Shown: one piece after another, positions 45,642 through 55,019 of the stretch | Layout: each line of letters opens with the position of its first letter | Numbering within the stretch: the first letter of the stretch is position 1 | From: Arthrinium phaeospermum | Lineage: Eukaryota > Ascomycota > Sordariomycetes > Amphisphaeriales > Apiosporaceae | Reading direction: 5' to 3' | Assembly (NCBI GenBank): GCA_006503535.1 | Contig: QYRS01000003.1 | Coordinates: 2,046,001-2,110,000 of the forward strand | Length of the DNA stretch: 64,000 nucleotides | Notes under the pieces: model-generated | Database searches by the model: none | What the model saw: only the letters and a program-made list of their open reading frames with translations | What the model was told of the DNA's origin: nothing | Program-made: the position numbers and the translations under genes

Positions 45642-46985
45642 ATGATGGCACCTTACTCCGCCCTCACCGCCCTCGCCCTCGGCGCCTCCCTGGTCGCCGG
45701 GTCCGTCACCATCCGGAAGACGGGCACGGCCCCCACGGGGTACGAGGTGGACTTCAAGTACACCAACGCGAGCGCGAACCGGATCCTGATCGGCGGCGGC
45801 CTGCAGCCCTTCACGGACCAGTTCCACACGACGATGCGGTCGAGCGCGCTGTACGACCCCAAGGACTACAAGGCCGGCGACTTCTACATCTACGCCTCCC
45901 CGCCCAAGGACTACGTGTGGCCGTACGAGATGGTCCCGGCCGCGGACGAGTCGGGCGAGTGGACCTTCACGACGCCGCTGCCCTCGGGCGTCTACTCGTT
46001 CGCGTACCTGGTCGACTGCGACTACGCGCCGCTCTGCAGCATCGACACGGGCAAGCTGTTCGTGGACCCGGAGCTGCCGCCCTTCCGCAACACCGAGGAG
46101 GACCAGGTGGCCTCGACCTTCCAGGTGCCCTTCGACCCGGCCTTCCAGCTCTCGACGGCCACCACGCCCGCCGACTTCGACTACGGCCTGTCGGCGCCCG
46201 AGGGCGAGCGCGGCACCATCAAGACGGTCAACTACACGAGCCCCGGCTCCATCCACCCGGCGCCCGACGTGCACGACTTCAGCATCTACCTGCCCGCCGA
46301 GTACGGCACCGTCCCCGACAAGAAGTACCCGCTGCTGTACCTGAGCCACGGCGCGGGCGGCAACGGGGCCGACTGGGAGAACCTGGGCCGCGCGAGCGCC
46401 ATCCTCGACAACCTGATCCGCGAGGGCCACATCGAGCCGACCGTCGTGGTCATGCCCTCCTTCTACAACCTCGACGACTCCCTGCCGCGATTCGTCTACG
46501 GCGACGCCACCAACCGCGCCCCGCCCCCCACGGCCCAGCACGTCCGCGAGAACTACGTCGAGTACCTCTTCCCCTGGGTCGAGTCGCACTACGACGTCTG
46601 CGACGAGCCCAAGTGCCGCGCCTTCTCGGGCCTGTCGCTCGGCGGCCGCCTGACGTACGAGATGTACGTCAACGCGACGGACCTGTTCGCCTACTACGGC
46701 TTCTTCTCGCCCGCCGCCAGCGCGCCCTTCGTCGACGCCGCCGCCGTCGCCGTCAACCCGGGCCTCGCCGAGAAGGGCCTCTTCGTCGGCTACGGCCTCT
46801 ACGACAGCGTCTTCGATCTCGCGCGCGGCCTCCAGGGCGCCTTCGACGGCCTCGGCTTCGAGTACATCTCGCGCGTCGCCCCCTACGGCAGCCACTACTG
46901 GCCGACTTGGCAGGACAACCTCTGGTGGTTCGGCGTCACGGCGCTGTGGAAGCCCATCCCCTTTACCCAGGAGACTGGGCGTTGA
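45642..46985 (+). CDS. Secreted carbohydrate esterase (CE1 / esterase-D-like) with N-terminal E-set module
   Basis: 447 aa, single exon. ATG at 45642 (a second ATG follows directly). A signal peptide (residues 1-20, ALTALALGASLVAG) predicts secretion. Residues about 21-135 look like a CBM48/E-set beta-sandwich (PYEMVPAADESGEWTFTTPL, GVYSFAYLVD). The esterase domain (about 200-440) has the conserved KKYPLLYLSHGAGGNGADW entry. Its triad is Ser332 in GLSLGG, Asp most likely in YGLYDSVFD, and His in YGSHYW. This arrangement is known from feruloyl and acetyl-xylan esterases and enterochelin-esterase-like proteins that act on plant cell-wall polymers; the exact ester is not inferable. Codons are almost all G/C-ending, far more than in the neighbouring genes, so both strands are open over more than 1 kb. 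Sequons NAS, NYT and NAT suggest N-glycosylation. Confidence 0.88.
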   Translation: MMAPYSALTALALGASLVAGSVTIRKTGTAPTGYEVDFKYTNASANRILIGGGLQPFTDQFHTTMRSSALYDPKDYKAGDFYIYASPPKDYVWPYEMVPAADESGEWTFTTPLPSGVYSFAYLVDCDYAPLCSIDTGKLFVDPELPPFRNTEEDQVASTFQVPFDPAFQLSTATTPADFDYGLSAPEGERGTIKTVNYTSPGSIHPAPDVHDFSIYLPAEYGTVPDKKYPLLYLSHGAGGNGADWENLGRASAILDNLIREGHIEPTVVVMPSFYNLDDSLPRFVYGDATNRAPPPTAQHVRENYVEYLFPWVESHYDVCDEPKCRAFSGLSLGGRLTYEMYVNATDLFAYYGFFSPAASAPFVDAAAVAVNPGLAEKGLFVGYGLYDSVFDLARGLQGAFDGLGFEYISRVAPYGSHYWPTWQDNLWWFGVTALWKPIPFTQETGR

Positions 46986-47546
46986 CCAACAGCATCTTTG
47001 GTGGTCAGTCAGGACGGTGGGGATTGAAAGCCCCCAAAAACAAATAATAACTAGTCAAGTATTTCTTTTATTTATACTATTGAGAATGATCCCTCGTATG
47101 AACGAACTTAGGTGAACACCTAATTGACTTCTGCCCTCTCTCCTGTGTGATGGCCATGGAAACGATGGCCGTTGAAACACGGCCTGTGAATGTCAAATCC
47201 ATCTATGGTGACGCCCGCTGCAAATGCGATCCTTCTTCTCGTGGTTGCGATATTTCGCACCTTGGTCGGTAGTAGCCAATGTATAGTATCTCAACCACTT
47301 TGCCACTGGCTCCTGTTTTCAATCGTACACAACTAGCCAGTCACGTAGTCATCTCCCTTTGCCGGAGATCCTTAATTCCAATCCTGGAAAAACCACCGGA
47401 TTTCTAAAAAGCTGGCATGCCTGCCTCCTGTGCGTTGCAGCTTTAACCAGTTCCAATGGTCGGGGGACAACCCAGCCCCTGATAAACCAACCAGGAAACG
47501 ATCTGCCTGATCTTCCAAGACTCTAAGATTACGAGCTAGGTGCCGC
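46986..47546. other. Convergent 3' spacer between esterase and PIS1
   Basis: 561 bp holding two 3' UTRs. No gene seen. Confidence 0.45.
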
Positions 47547-48696
47547 TCATAGATCCTTCTTGGCCTTCTTTGGGCGCGGCAAACCAGCAGCTCTTCGCGC
47601 CTCCACATCGCCCTCAGCCAACCATTTGCTGGCCTTGACCAACTGCACGATGTTGAGGAATTGCTTGATGGCCATGACGGGGAAGCTGACACCCGCAATG
47701 ACCCACGGCCAGAACGAGTCCATCTTGTTGGCGCGGGCCAGTTCGAGGGCACCGGCACTGTAGGGGTTGGTGAACAGCTGTTTGAGGACCGAGCTGTTGA
47801 CTTCAGCGCCGTGTTGGATGGCCGAGGCCTTGTGCTCGCCAACGTGCTCGAGCAACTGCGGGGACAGCAGTGGCGACGAGAAAGAGAGCAGATAGAGGGC
47901 GATGAAGAAGAGCTCGTTGAGCGCGCAGGCAACGAAGAGGACGGTCTGTTATTGCATGTTAGTCAGGCTGTTTTCATGCCTTTGTTTGAGGCAAAGGGGG
48001 GGTTGGTTATCTGGCGGATTTTCGCACCTTGTTGGTATAATACAGGTTCAACAGCCAGCTCCGCGACTTGTCAACAGCCTTGTGGCTTGTTTCCGAGCCA
48101 CCCATGGCCAAAGTTGCATACATGTGCATGTAGTGACTCGCCAGATCGAGCGAGATCAAACCCTGGAAGATGAGCGACCATCTCGGGAAGGCGGAGGCCA
48201 GGAAGACCAGCAGACACGAGGTCGTGCATCGATCTGTCACCATGTCCAGCACGGCACCGAACCGAGTCGATTGTTCAAAGTAACGTGCAGCGTAGCCATC
48301 GAGGGCGTCAAGCAGACACGAGATGCTGTAGAGGAAGGAGCACGTTCGCGGGTGCAGCGGCATGTAGTAGAGCGATGCCAGGGCGAGTACGATTCGCGAG
48401 TAGCCTGTGGTCGCGATCCGTTAGCACTAGTAATCGAGCTGAGCTGAACTCGGGGTGGTTCAGCTGCGGGTTGTGGTATGTGGCAGGCTTCTCGTACCGA
48501 TGATGTTAGGCCAGAACAGGAAGATGTTCTCATGCGGGTAGTCGGACGCATTCTTGCGAAGCTGTCCGTTGCTGCTGCTGCCATTCATGGGCGGCTGCAC
48601 TTCATCGTTGGCAGAGGAGGCCGCGCTCATGCCGTCGTGGTCATTCTCGTTCGCAGCAGCCAGAGCAGCCTGTCGCCGGGTTTGTCGGACGGACAT
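47547..48696 (-). CDS. PIS1: Phosphatidylinositol synthase (CDP-DAG--inositol 3-phosphatidyltransferase)
   Basis: Three exons, complement(47547..47945, 48028..48404, 48498..48696), 324 aa. The start is the ATG at 48696 (MSVRQTRRQA). Introns are 82 bp (GTGCGA, branch CTAAC, AACAG) and 93 bp (GTACGA to CACAG). The CDP-alcohol phosphatidyltransferase signature DxxDGxxAR...GxxxDxxxD is complete: D99, D102, G103, A106, R107, G116, D120 and D124, which bind metal and the CDP group. Membrane segments surround it, and two more follow (TVLFVACALNELFFIALYLL; FWPWVIAGVSFPVMAIKQFL). The enzyme joins inositol to CDP-diacylglycerol in the ER membrane and is essential in yeast. The polar N-terminus of about 55 residues is longer than in yeast. 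The tail ends in a di-lysine-like KKAKKDL. Confidence 0.95.
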
Positions 48697-51600
48697 TACT
48701 ACGATACGATACGATGCGATGCGATGCGATGTGCTGCTTGAAGTTGGGTTAAGTGGGGTTCGAGGGCCGGCTCATCGATTTTGGCTCAAGGACTGAACCT
48801 GGACCAAGCTGGGGTTTGGGCTGATACTGACGTATTCGAGGGTGCAGAGGACGGTCGGGGTCGGGGTCGTAAGGGACTTGCGAAGAAAAAGAGGTGGTGA
48901 GGGTGTGTGTACAAGTATGTTGTTGGTTTGTTCAACGTGGGCTGAAGTGCTTGGAGCTGCCTGATCTACTCGCTGCTATTATTATTTTCTCTCTTTGCAC
49001 CACGCCGAAGTGGCCGAATAAACGAACGGGCACGGGTTTGGAACCTGGCAGTGAGCGCTGCTGACGAAATGGCGTCTCGCGTTCCAGAAACTTACGTAGT
49101 GCCAAAATTTGTGACCCGCTGCAGCTCCGGTTTTCCCTGGCTCGTCAAATCTGAGAAAGGGGGGCTTTGATCCGGGATGCCGGAATGATTTCGTATTTTG
49201 ACATGTAGTCTTCGGCCGCGATAGCGAAAGAGGCGATGAGAGCTGCCTGATTTTACCGAACCAACTGATGATGCAGGGAAGAAGATGACTGCAGTCTGCT
49301 GTTAATGATGATGGCGGACAGTGAACCCTGGCGGATATTTTTTTGGGAGGAGATAAGGCACATGCTCCAACCTGCATGAGGCCATGTTGTACTGTTACCT
49401 CAGCCCGCATCATCGGCAACATCGGAGGCTAGTAGTAGGTATGTGTGGGATGATGTTCGGGCTGGCTGAAAAGCAAAGTCCGTCGGACACTGCACAGTAA
49501 CTGCAGCCATATTGCTAACAAAATGGTTGGTTGGCATTGCCGGCATCAAGGCCGTCACCGTCAGGCACTGGAGAGAACGTAGAAGCTCTTGGCGACTTGC
49601 CAAAGGCTTGCATCAATAAGCTTGCCTGTATGCGCCATAGAGGGATGCTTCAAACATGTACCACATCAGCCCGTTCCAAAACCATTGGAGGCCTGCACCG
49701 GATTGCCAACCTACTCTGATTGCATCATCATACATAGACCGGCCTCTCACAATACTAGAAAAGGGGGAGTGTTATTAACCAGACTGTTCTCATCCCGCTG
49801 TCACCGTCACCGTCACTCATAGCGACGTGTTTCTACCAGGCTTGGCCTTGAGGCACGCGACTTGGCCAAACCGCCAAGCTTAACACGCGGCTGCAGCAGA
49901 TGCACAGAGCTCGCCAAGACGCCGCCGGGTGAATAAAAAAAGAACATGAACTTTGCATGCTGCACAGGTTGTTGCCGCGTGTCAAAACGAATTATGAAAA
50001 TCAATGGGAACATCCTCTGCAGATCGCCATACATTGATATGTTTGCTTCTGCGTTGGGGCTCGCACGCCAAATGGATTATATCGAAGCGAAAGAGCTCTC
50101 AGGAACAAGCTTGACAAGCAAGCCTCACCACCACAGAATTATAAGTAGATACAGCAATCACATACTGGTACCACTCTTCGCCCGAGGCACCGGGATACGA
50201 TCAACGACCCTTTAGCGGTGCTCGTACCCAGTGGTTGCACATAAACGGACAGAGGTTCAATAGTGACATGTCCTAGCAATGGAGCGAGTCTAGAACGCAG
50301 GGCTGAAAAGGACATCAATCCTCGGATGGGCTTGCCATTGGTGCTTGCCAGCTTGCCATGGGGTTCTCGGAAGCCTCCGTCGTCCCATAGCAGTAGGTAG
50401 CTTAATATACCCCTTGCACAGGTCGCCGCGGCGCCACATGTTACGCCGAGCTGGAATTTTGACCCGGCTTCTTAGATATGATCAGTCACCTTCAGGGGGG
50501 TACGGAGGGAGGGAGGACGGGCGGGTTCCTCTTTCAGCTCCAGACGGCCAAGCTGCGGTACAAAACTAGACGACAAGGCGAGCGTGAGCGGGTATGCTCG
50601 AGTTGAGGATGGGATCTTCAACGAGTATCATTAGCGGGGTCGAAGACAGGCATCTCGTACGATATCGGGGACCTGGGACCTAGGCAGTGCCTATTGCGGC
50701 AAGTGTCCAAGACTATATTCGGGGTGCATAAGTAAAGGGAAACAAGTAGAATTCATGCCATTCTGAATCGAGAGCACAGCCGGACTCAATCGCCTGCATA
50801 AAATAATAGCAGCAATCCGATAGGGACACCCAGCTCCGGCGCTCTGCCTGACACTCGGGACCACCACGAGTGGACTACGAGTAATTCGTCGCACAGTAGC
50901 GTTGGCGACTTCTGCGACATATGCCTTCGTGGGTCAGCATCGTCTATCTTGCTATCAGGTTTTATCTCGTGTAGCGAGTAGCAATCCACGACCATGCTGG
51001 CTTTAGAGAGGTTGAGGTGCATCTTAAGCGTTGGGCGCCTACGCATCTACGGCCTGGCCTTGCTGGTAGGGTGGAAGGAAGACAAAAGCCAATGCAGAAA
51101 CCAGCCACCAGCGTTCCTTTCTTACTCATGGCTACTACTATCGTCGAGTGTTTGTCAGGGGCTAGTCGCCCATCACGCTCTCCTGATCCTGACTGACACC
51201 TTGGGATCCTCGCGGGTCTGTTACTAGCGACAGATCCAGCTTACAGCATGTGTCAATCAATGGAGACCCTGACAACCTGGGCAGCTTGGGGGCGTTCGAC
51301 TATGCATGCGCATACATACAAGTAGCAAACCGAGCCCACTTATCTCTGCCCTACTCGCCGTGCTTGCAGGTGCAGGCGCAACGGTCTGCATGCCCTACGA
51401 CTGATGTGATCTACTTCTGATCTACTCAAGTCACTGCATATGGCTAGGCGGGCAGACAGGCATCGCGAATGGGCAAGTATACACGTACAGAGACTACTAG
51501 CCTTATGCAAGGCGTGGTATCTTTTTTTCGAAAGTATCGATGGACGGACGGCAGACGGGCAGACGATGCGATTGATCACTGTGACAGACACTCCAAACAA

Positions 51601-52534
51601 CTCCAGACAGAGAGTCCAGCGCAGTCCAGTCTGGTCCAGTCTGGTCCAGTCAGCAGTCTCCCTGCTCCCTTTTTCAAGGGCCTTGACTCCCTCATCCATG
51701 CGACTTCTCATTTTTCCTTCTCCCCCCCATCCATCCATCGCCTCCTATTCTGACAGACCAGACGGCATTGCCGCACTGCCCCCCCCCTCTTAGCTCAACC
51801 GCGCCTCCAATCCGTTGACCGCATTTGCGTGTTGCCCATCCAGTCCATAAGACTCTATATCACCGTGCTGCTGCTAATTGTGGATTGGGACACGTATTCT
51901 GCCATCCTCCCCTAAATCTCCCATTCCATTTTTCTCATGTACCTGCAAATTGAAATGGCCTAGCCCAGCACACTAGACCCTTGGAGCGGGATCGAAATTG
52001 ACATCACGGCAGCTCCACCTCCCCGACTCCCCTGCTCTCATTTGTTCTTCTTCAGCCCTTCTACTGAGAAAATCGAACCACTTCTGGAGGTCTCTATTGG
52101 CGCCTTTGCTGGTTTGGCGGGCTTCCCAGCGCGGCACTGGCACAGTACATATGCGACAGCTCCCAGCTAAGCATTGCGAAACCAACGGATCACAGGCGGT
52201 GTCCTATTCTTTTTTTTGTCCAATCTTGCTCCAACCTCCAGCTTCCCTGCAACTTTTGCTTCTCGGCCCGCCCGTCTCAAGAAAATTAACTTAACGACTT
52301 TATGTTCATTGCCCCCCCAATAACAACACGTGCCTGCTAAACAAAAAGGAGCGCCAAGTACGACACCATCGACAGTAGACAAACACCTTCCTGTTCTGTT
52401 TACTCCGTAACCTCTCCCCCCACAGCCACAGATATAACCACTGTTGCTCGCTGTCACGACCTACATACGGCCCCTTCAGCTGCCCTTTGTCTCCTCAAAC
52501 CCAACCCCACCACACAACGATCGACCTCATCACC
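48697..52534. other. 3.8-kb spacer between PIS1 and pyr-4
   Basis: Begins with a pentanucleotide repeat in the PIS1 leader and ends with the pyrimidine-rich pyr-4 promoter, which carries a TACTCCGTA copy (52401-52409). No gene could be supported between. Several stretches (51340-51790) are open in multiple frames without coding character, and CAGTCTGGTC repeats lie at 51624-51651. Confidence 0.45.
48701..48730 (-). repeat. Six (A/G)CGAT pentamers in the PIS1 leader
   Basis: ACGAT ACGAT ACGAT GCGAT GCGAT GCGAT in tandem on the plus strand, ending only a few bases from the PIS1 start codon. It would be transcribed in the 5' UTR. Confidence 0.75.
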
Positions 52535-53674
52535 ATGTGCGCCGACCGGCCGAAACACCCCACGTTGGCGGCGACCTTCGCCGAGCGAGCGAAGGGCGCA
52601 TCGCACCCTCTAACCAACTACATTATGCGCCTCATGGAACTGAAGCAGTCCAACCTGTGCCTCAGCGCCGATGTCACAACCGCCCGCGAGTTGCTGCACT
52701 TGGCTGACAAAGTTGGCCCCTCGATCGTAATCCTGAAGACGCACTACGATATTCTGGCCGGCTGGGACTACCACCCGCAGACCGGCACCGGCGCCAAGCT
52801 GGGCTCGTTGGCCAGAAAGCATGGCTTCCTCATTTTCGAAGACCGCAAATTTGGCGACATTGGACACACGGTGCAAATGCAGTACACCGGCGGCACTGCC
52901 CGTATCATTGACTGGGCCCACATCGTCAACGTAAACATGGTTCCCGGCAAAGCCGCAGTACAGGCGCTCGCAGAAGCCGCTGCCAAGTGGCGGTCGCGCG
53001 TCAATTACGAGGTCAAGACCTCCGTCTCTGTTGGCACCCCCGTATCCGACGTCTTTGACGAGGAGAACGGAAACGAGGATCCCGAGAACAACGGACATCT
53101 CGGTACGAGGGAGATGTCCGCACCAGGCCCCTATCAACGGGACAACGACGGCCGAAAAGGAAGCATTGTGTCCATCACCACCGTCACGCAATCTTTTGAG
53201 CCCGTCGACTCGCCGCGGTTCGGCAGCCGGATAGACGAAGGCGACGAGCTTGTTTATGCCGGAATCGAGGAGCCTCCTTACGAGCGAGGCCTGTTGATAC
53301 TGGCACAAATGTCTAGCACGGGCAACTTTATGAACGAAGAGTATACGCAAGCGTGCGTAGAGGCCGCGAGAGAGCACAAGGACTTCGTTATGGGTTTTGT
53401 TTCGCAAGAGAGCCTGAACTCGGCGCCGAATGACACCTTCCTTCACATGACGCCAGGCTGCCAGCTGCCCCCTGACGGCGAGGAAGAGAACGGAACCGTC
53501 GAGGGTGATGGACTGGGCCAGAACTACAACACACCTGCCAAATTGGTTGGCCTTTGCGGCACGGATATCATTATTGTTGGACGCGGTATCATCAAGGCGG
53601 GAGACCCCCAGGCAGAAGCTGCACGGTACCGCAGTAGGGCCTGGGCCGCTTACCAGAAACGGACAAGCCAGTAA
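52535..53674 (+). CDS. pyr-4: Orotidine-5'-phosphate decarboxylase
   Basis: 379 aa, single exon. The start is the ATG at 52535 in CACCATG; the frame is open further upstream only with non-ATG codons. The family signature is clear: SLCLSADV-like strand ([10 protein letters not shown]), [11 protein letters not shown] with substrate-binding Lys, and the catalytic [11 protein letters not shown] with D103, K105 and D108. The C-terminal [11 protein letters not shown] phosphate loop is also present. Residues about 175-245 form a polar acidic insertion ([13 protein letters not shown], then [15 protein letters not shown]) that is characteristic of the pyr-4/pyrG enzymes of filamentous ascomycetes and absent from yeast URA3. 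It catalyses OMP to UMP, the last step of de novo pyrimidine synthesis, in the cytosol. Good evidence for Pezizomycotina, probably Sordariomycetes. Confidence 0.96.
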   Translation: MCADRPKHPTLAATFAERAKGASHPLTNYIMRLMELKQSNLCLSADVTTARELLHLADKVGPSIVILKTHYDILAGWDYHPQTGTGAKLGSLARKHGFLIFEDRKFGDIGHTVQMQYTGGTARIIDWAHIVNVNMVPGKAAVQALAEAAAKWRSRVNYEVKTSVSVGTPVSDVFDEENGNEDPENNGHLGTREMSAPGPYQRDNDGRKGSIVSITTVTQSFEPVDSPRFGSRIDEGDELVYAGIEEPPYERGLLILAQMSSTGNFMNEEYTQACVEAAREHKDFVMGFVSQESLNSAPNDTFLHMTPGCQLPPDGEEENGTVEGDGLGQNYNTPAKLVGLCGTDIIIVGRGIIKAGDPQAEAARYRSRAWAAYQKRTSQ

Positions 53675-55019
53675 TGGGTTGGTTGAGAGCGATGCCTGTC
53701 TACGTTGGTAGGATGCAGGAGGCCTGACGGTACCGAGACCTTGCGAATTTGGCTTTTTGAGTTTGGAGTTCTGGATTCTCATGGACAACAGCTTCACATA
53801 TTTAGACAGTCGGGCAGGGTACAAAATCGATTCGGAGCGCCGGTGACTTGGTCATGAGCAATATCCCATACTGTACAGTTTGCCTTGATGCATCCCTCTT
53901 TTGACGTGCTGCAAAACACCTCAAACGAAACGTAGCCGGAACCGTGGAGGGGGATGTGGTAGACCTCAGTCTAGAAGGTTGTAGCACACCGCTGCCGGCT
54001 TATTTGCCACACACACTATAATACAAGTCTAGTATAATGATATGGGGGCGGCCAGAGCCAGTATTTGACATGTTACATGCAGCGCGGGTAGTGACCGCCT
54101 CTCCATGCGCAATACGGTGAGGTAATAGTGATTTTTTTTCTTCCTTTGGGAGATGAGATGTGAGTACCGAGTCCTGACCGATTCATTCACCATGCCCTTG
54201 ACAGCTTGCATGACAAATTACAGAGACTATTGATGGTATAGGATAGGCTTTTATAAGTACCGGGTTTACCAATGAACCCGGTTGGTTTCGGAGCTCCATC
54301 CTTTACAGTCCCGTACCTACCTACTTAGTCAACTACTACTACTACATACCTTTGTTGTAGAACTAGGATGTTCCAATATCTCTTCATAATAGCATACACC
54401 AATAATCTATATCCATTGCGCTTTAAGGGCATACATATACCGAAGTAATATATCATATATTTATAGAAGTAAAGAAGTACATGTAGCCACTTTGTTCTGC
54501 TTATTCAGGTCAAATTGGTCAATGTGCCTCTGATAAGCGGCGCTATCGAGCCCGGGCTCTAGGCTAGAGGCTAGAGAATTGGGAGGTGGGGTTGTTTGGG
54601 CTTCCATGTTCAAGCTCATCTCATGGATCAAATCAATTGATTAGGTGATGCAGACGATGCTCTGCATACTTGAGATCTCTCGCCATTGGATCGCTTGCTG
54701 GGTTGGATGGAAAGAAGCATTTGCAGTACAACCTCCTCCTCTCATACGATGGTCATCGTCGCTATCTGCGATGCACCGAACCCGACCTATCCAAAGCAAT
54801 ACATAGAGGCATAGCTGCCATTGATTGATTTTTACCTATCCTCGACCCGACGTCCCCGCCGTGCTTTTACCACTAGTAGACCAGAAGAGAAGGACGAGCA
54901 CCAGCACCAGCACGAGCACGAGCACGAGCAGCAGGCAGGACTGGTCAAAACGGGCAAGCCCCATTCTGTAACCCGACAACCGATCGACAGCCCGACCGAC
55001 CACAACAAGCCAAGCCAAC
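53675..55019. other. Spacer between pyr-4 and the Zn2Cys6 gene
   Basis: 1.35 kb. The middle (54240-54480) is AT-rich. The end has CAC/GAG-rich low complexity (54890-54935) in the presumed leader of the Zn2Cys6 gene. No gene seen. Confidence 0.45.

Noticed and set aside
45578..47047. Long open frames overlapping the esterase gene on the plus and minus strands
   Set aside because: They are Arg/Pro/Gly- or Val/Glu/Gly-rich and arise from the GC-ending codons of the real gene, which alone has a signal peptide and triad motifs.
52610..53824. Minus-strand open frame of 404 codons over pyr-4
   Set aside because: Antisense shadow; the plus-strand frame has the full OMP decarboxylase signature.
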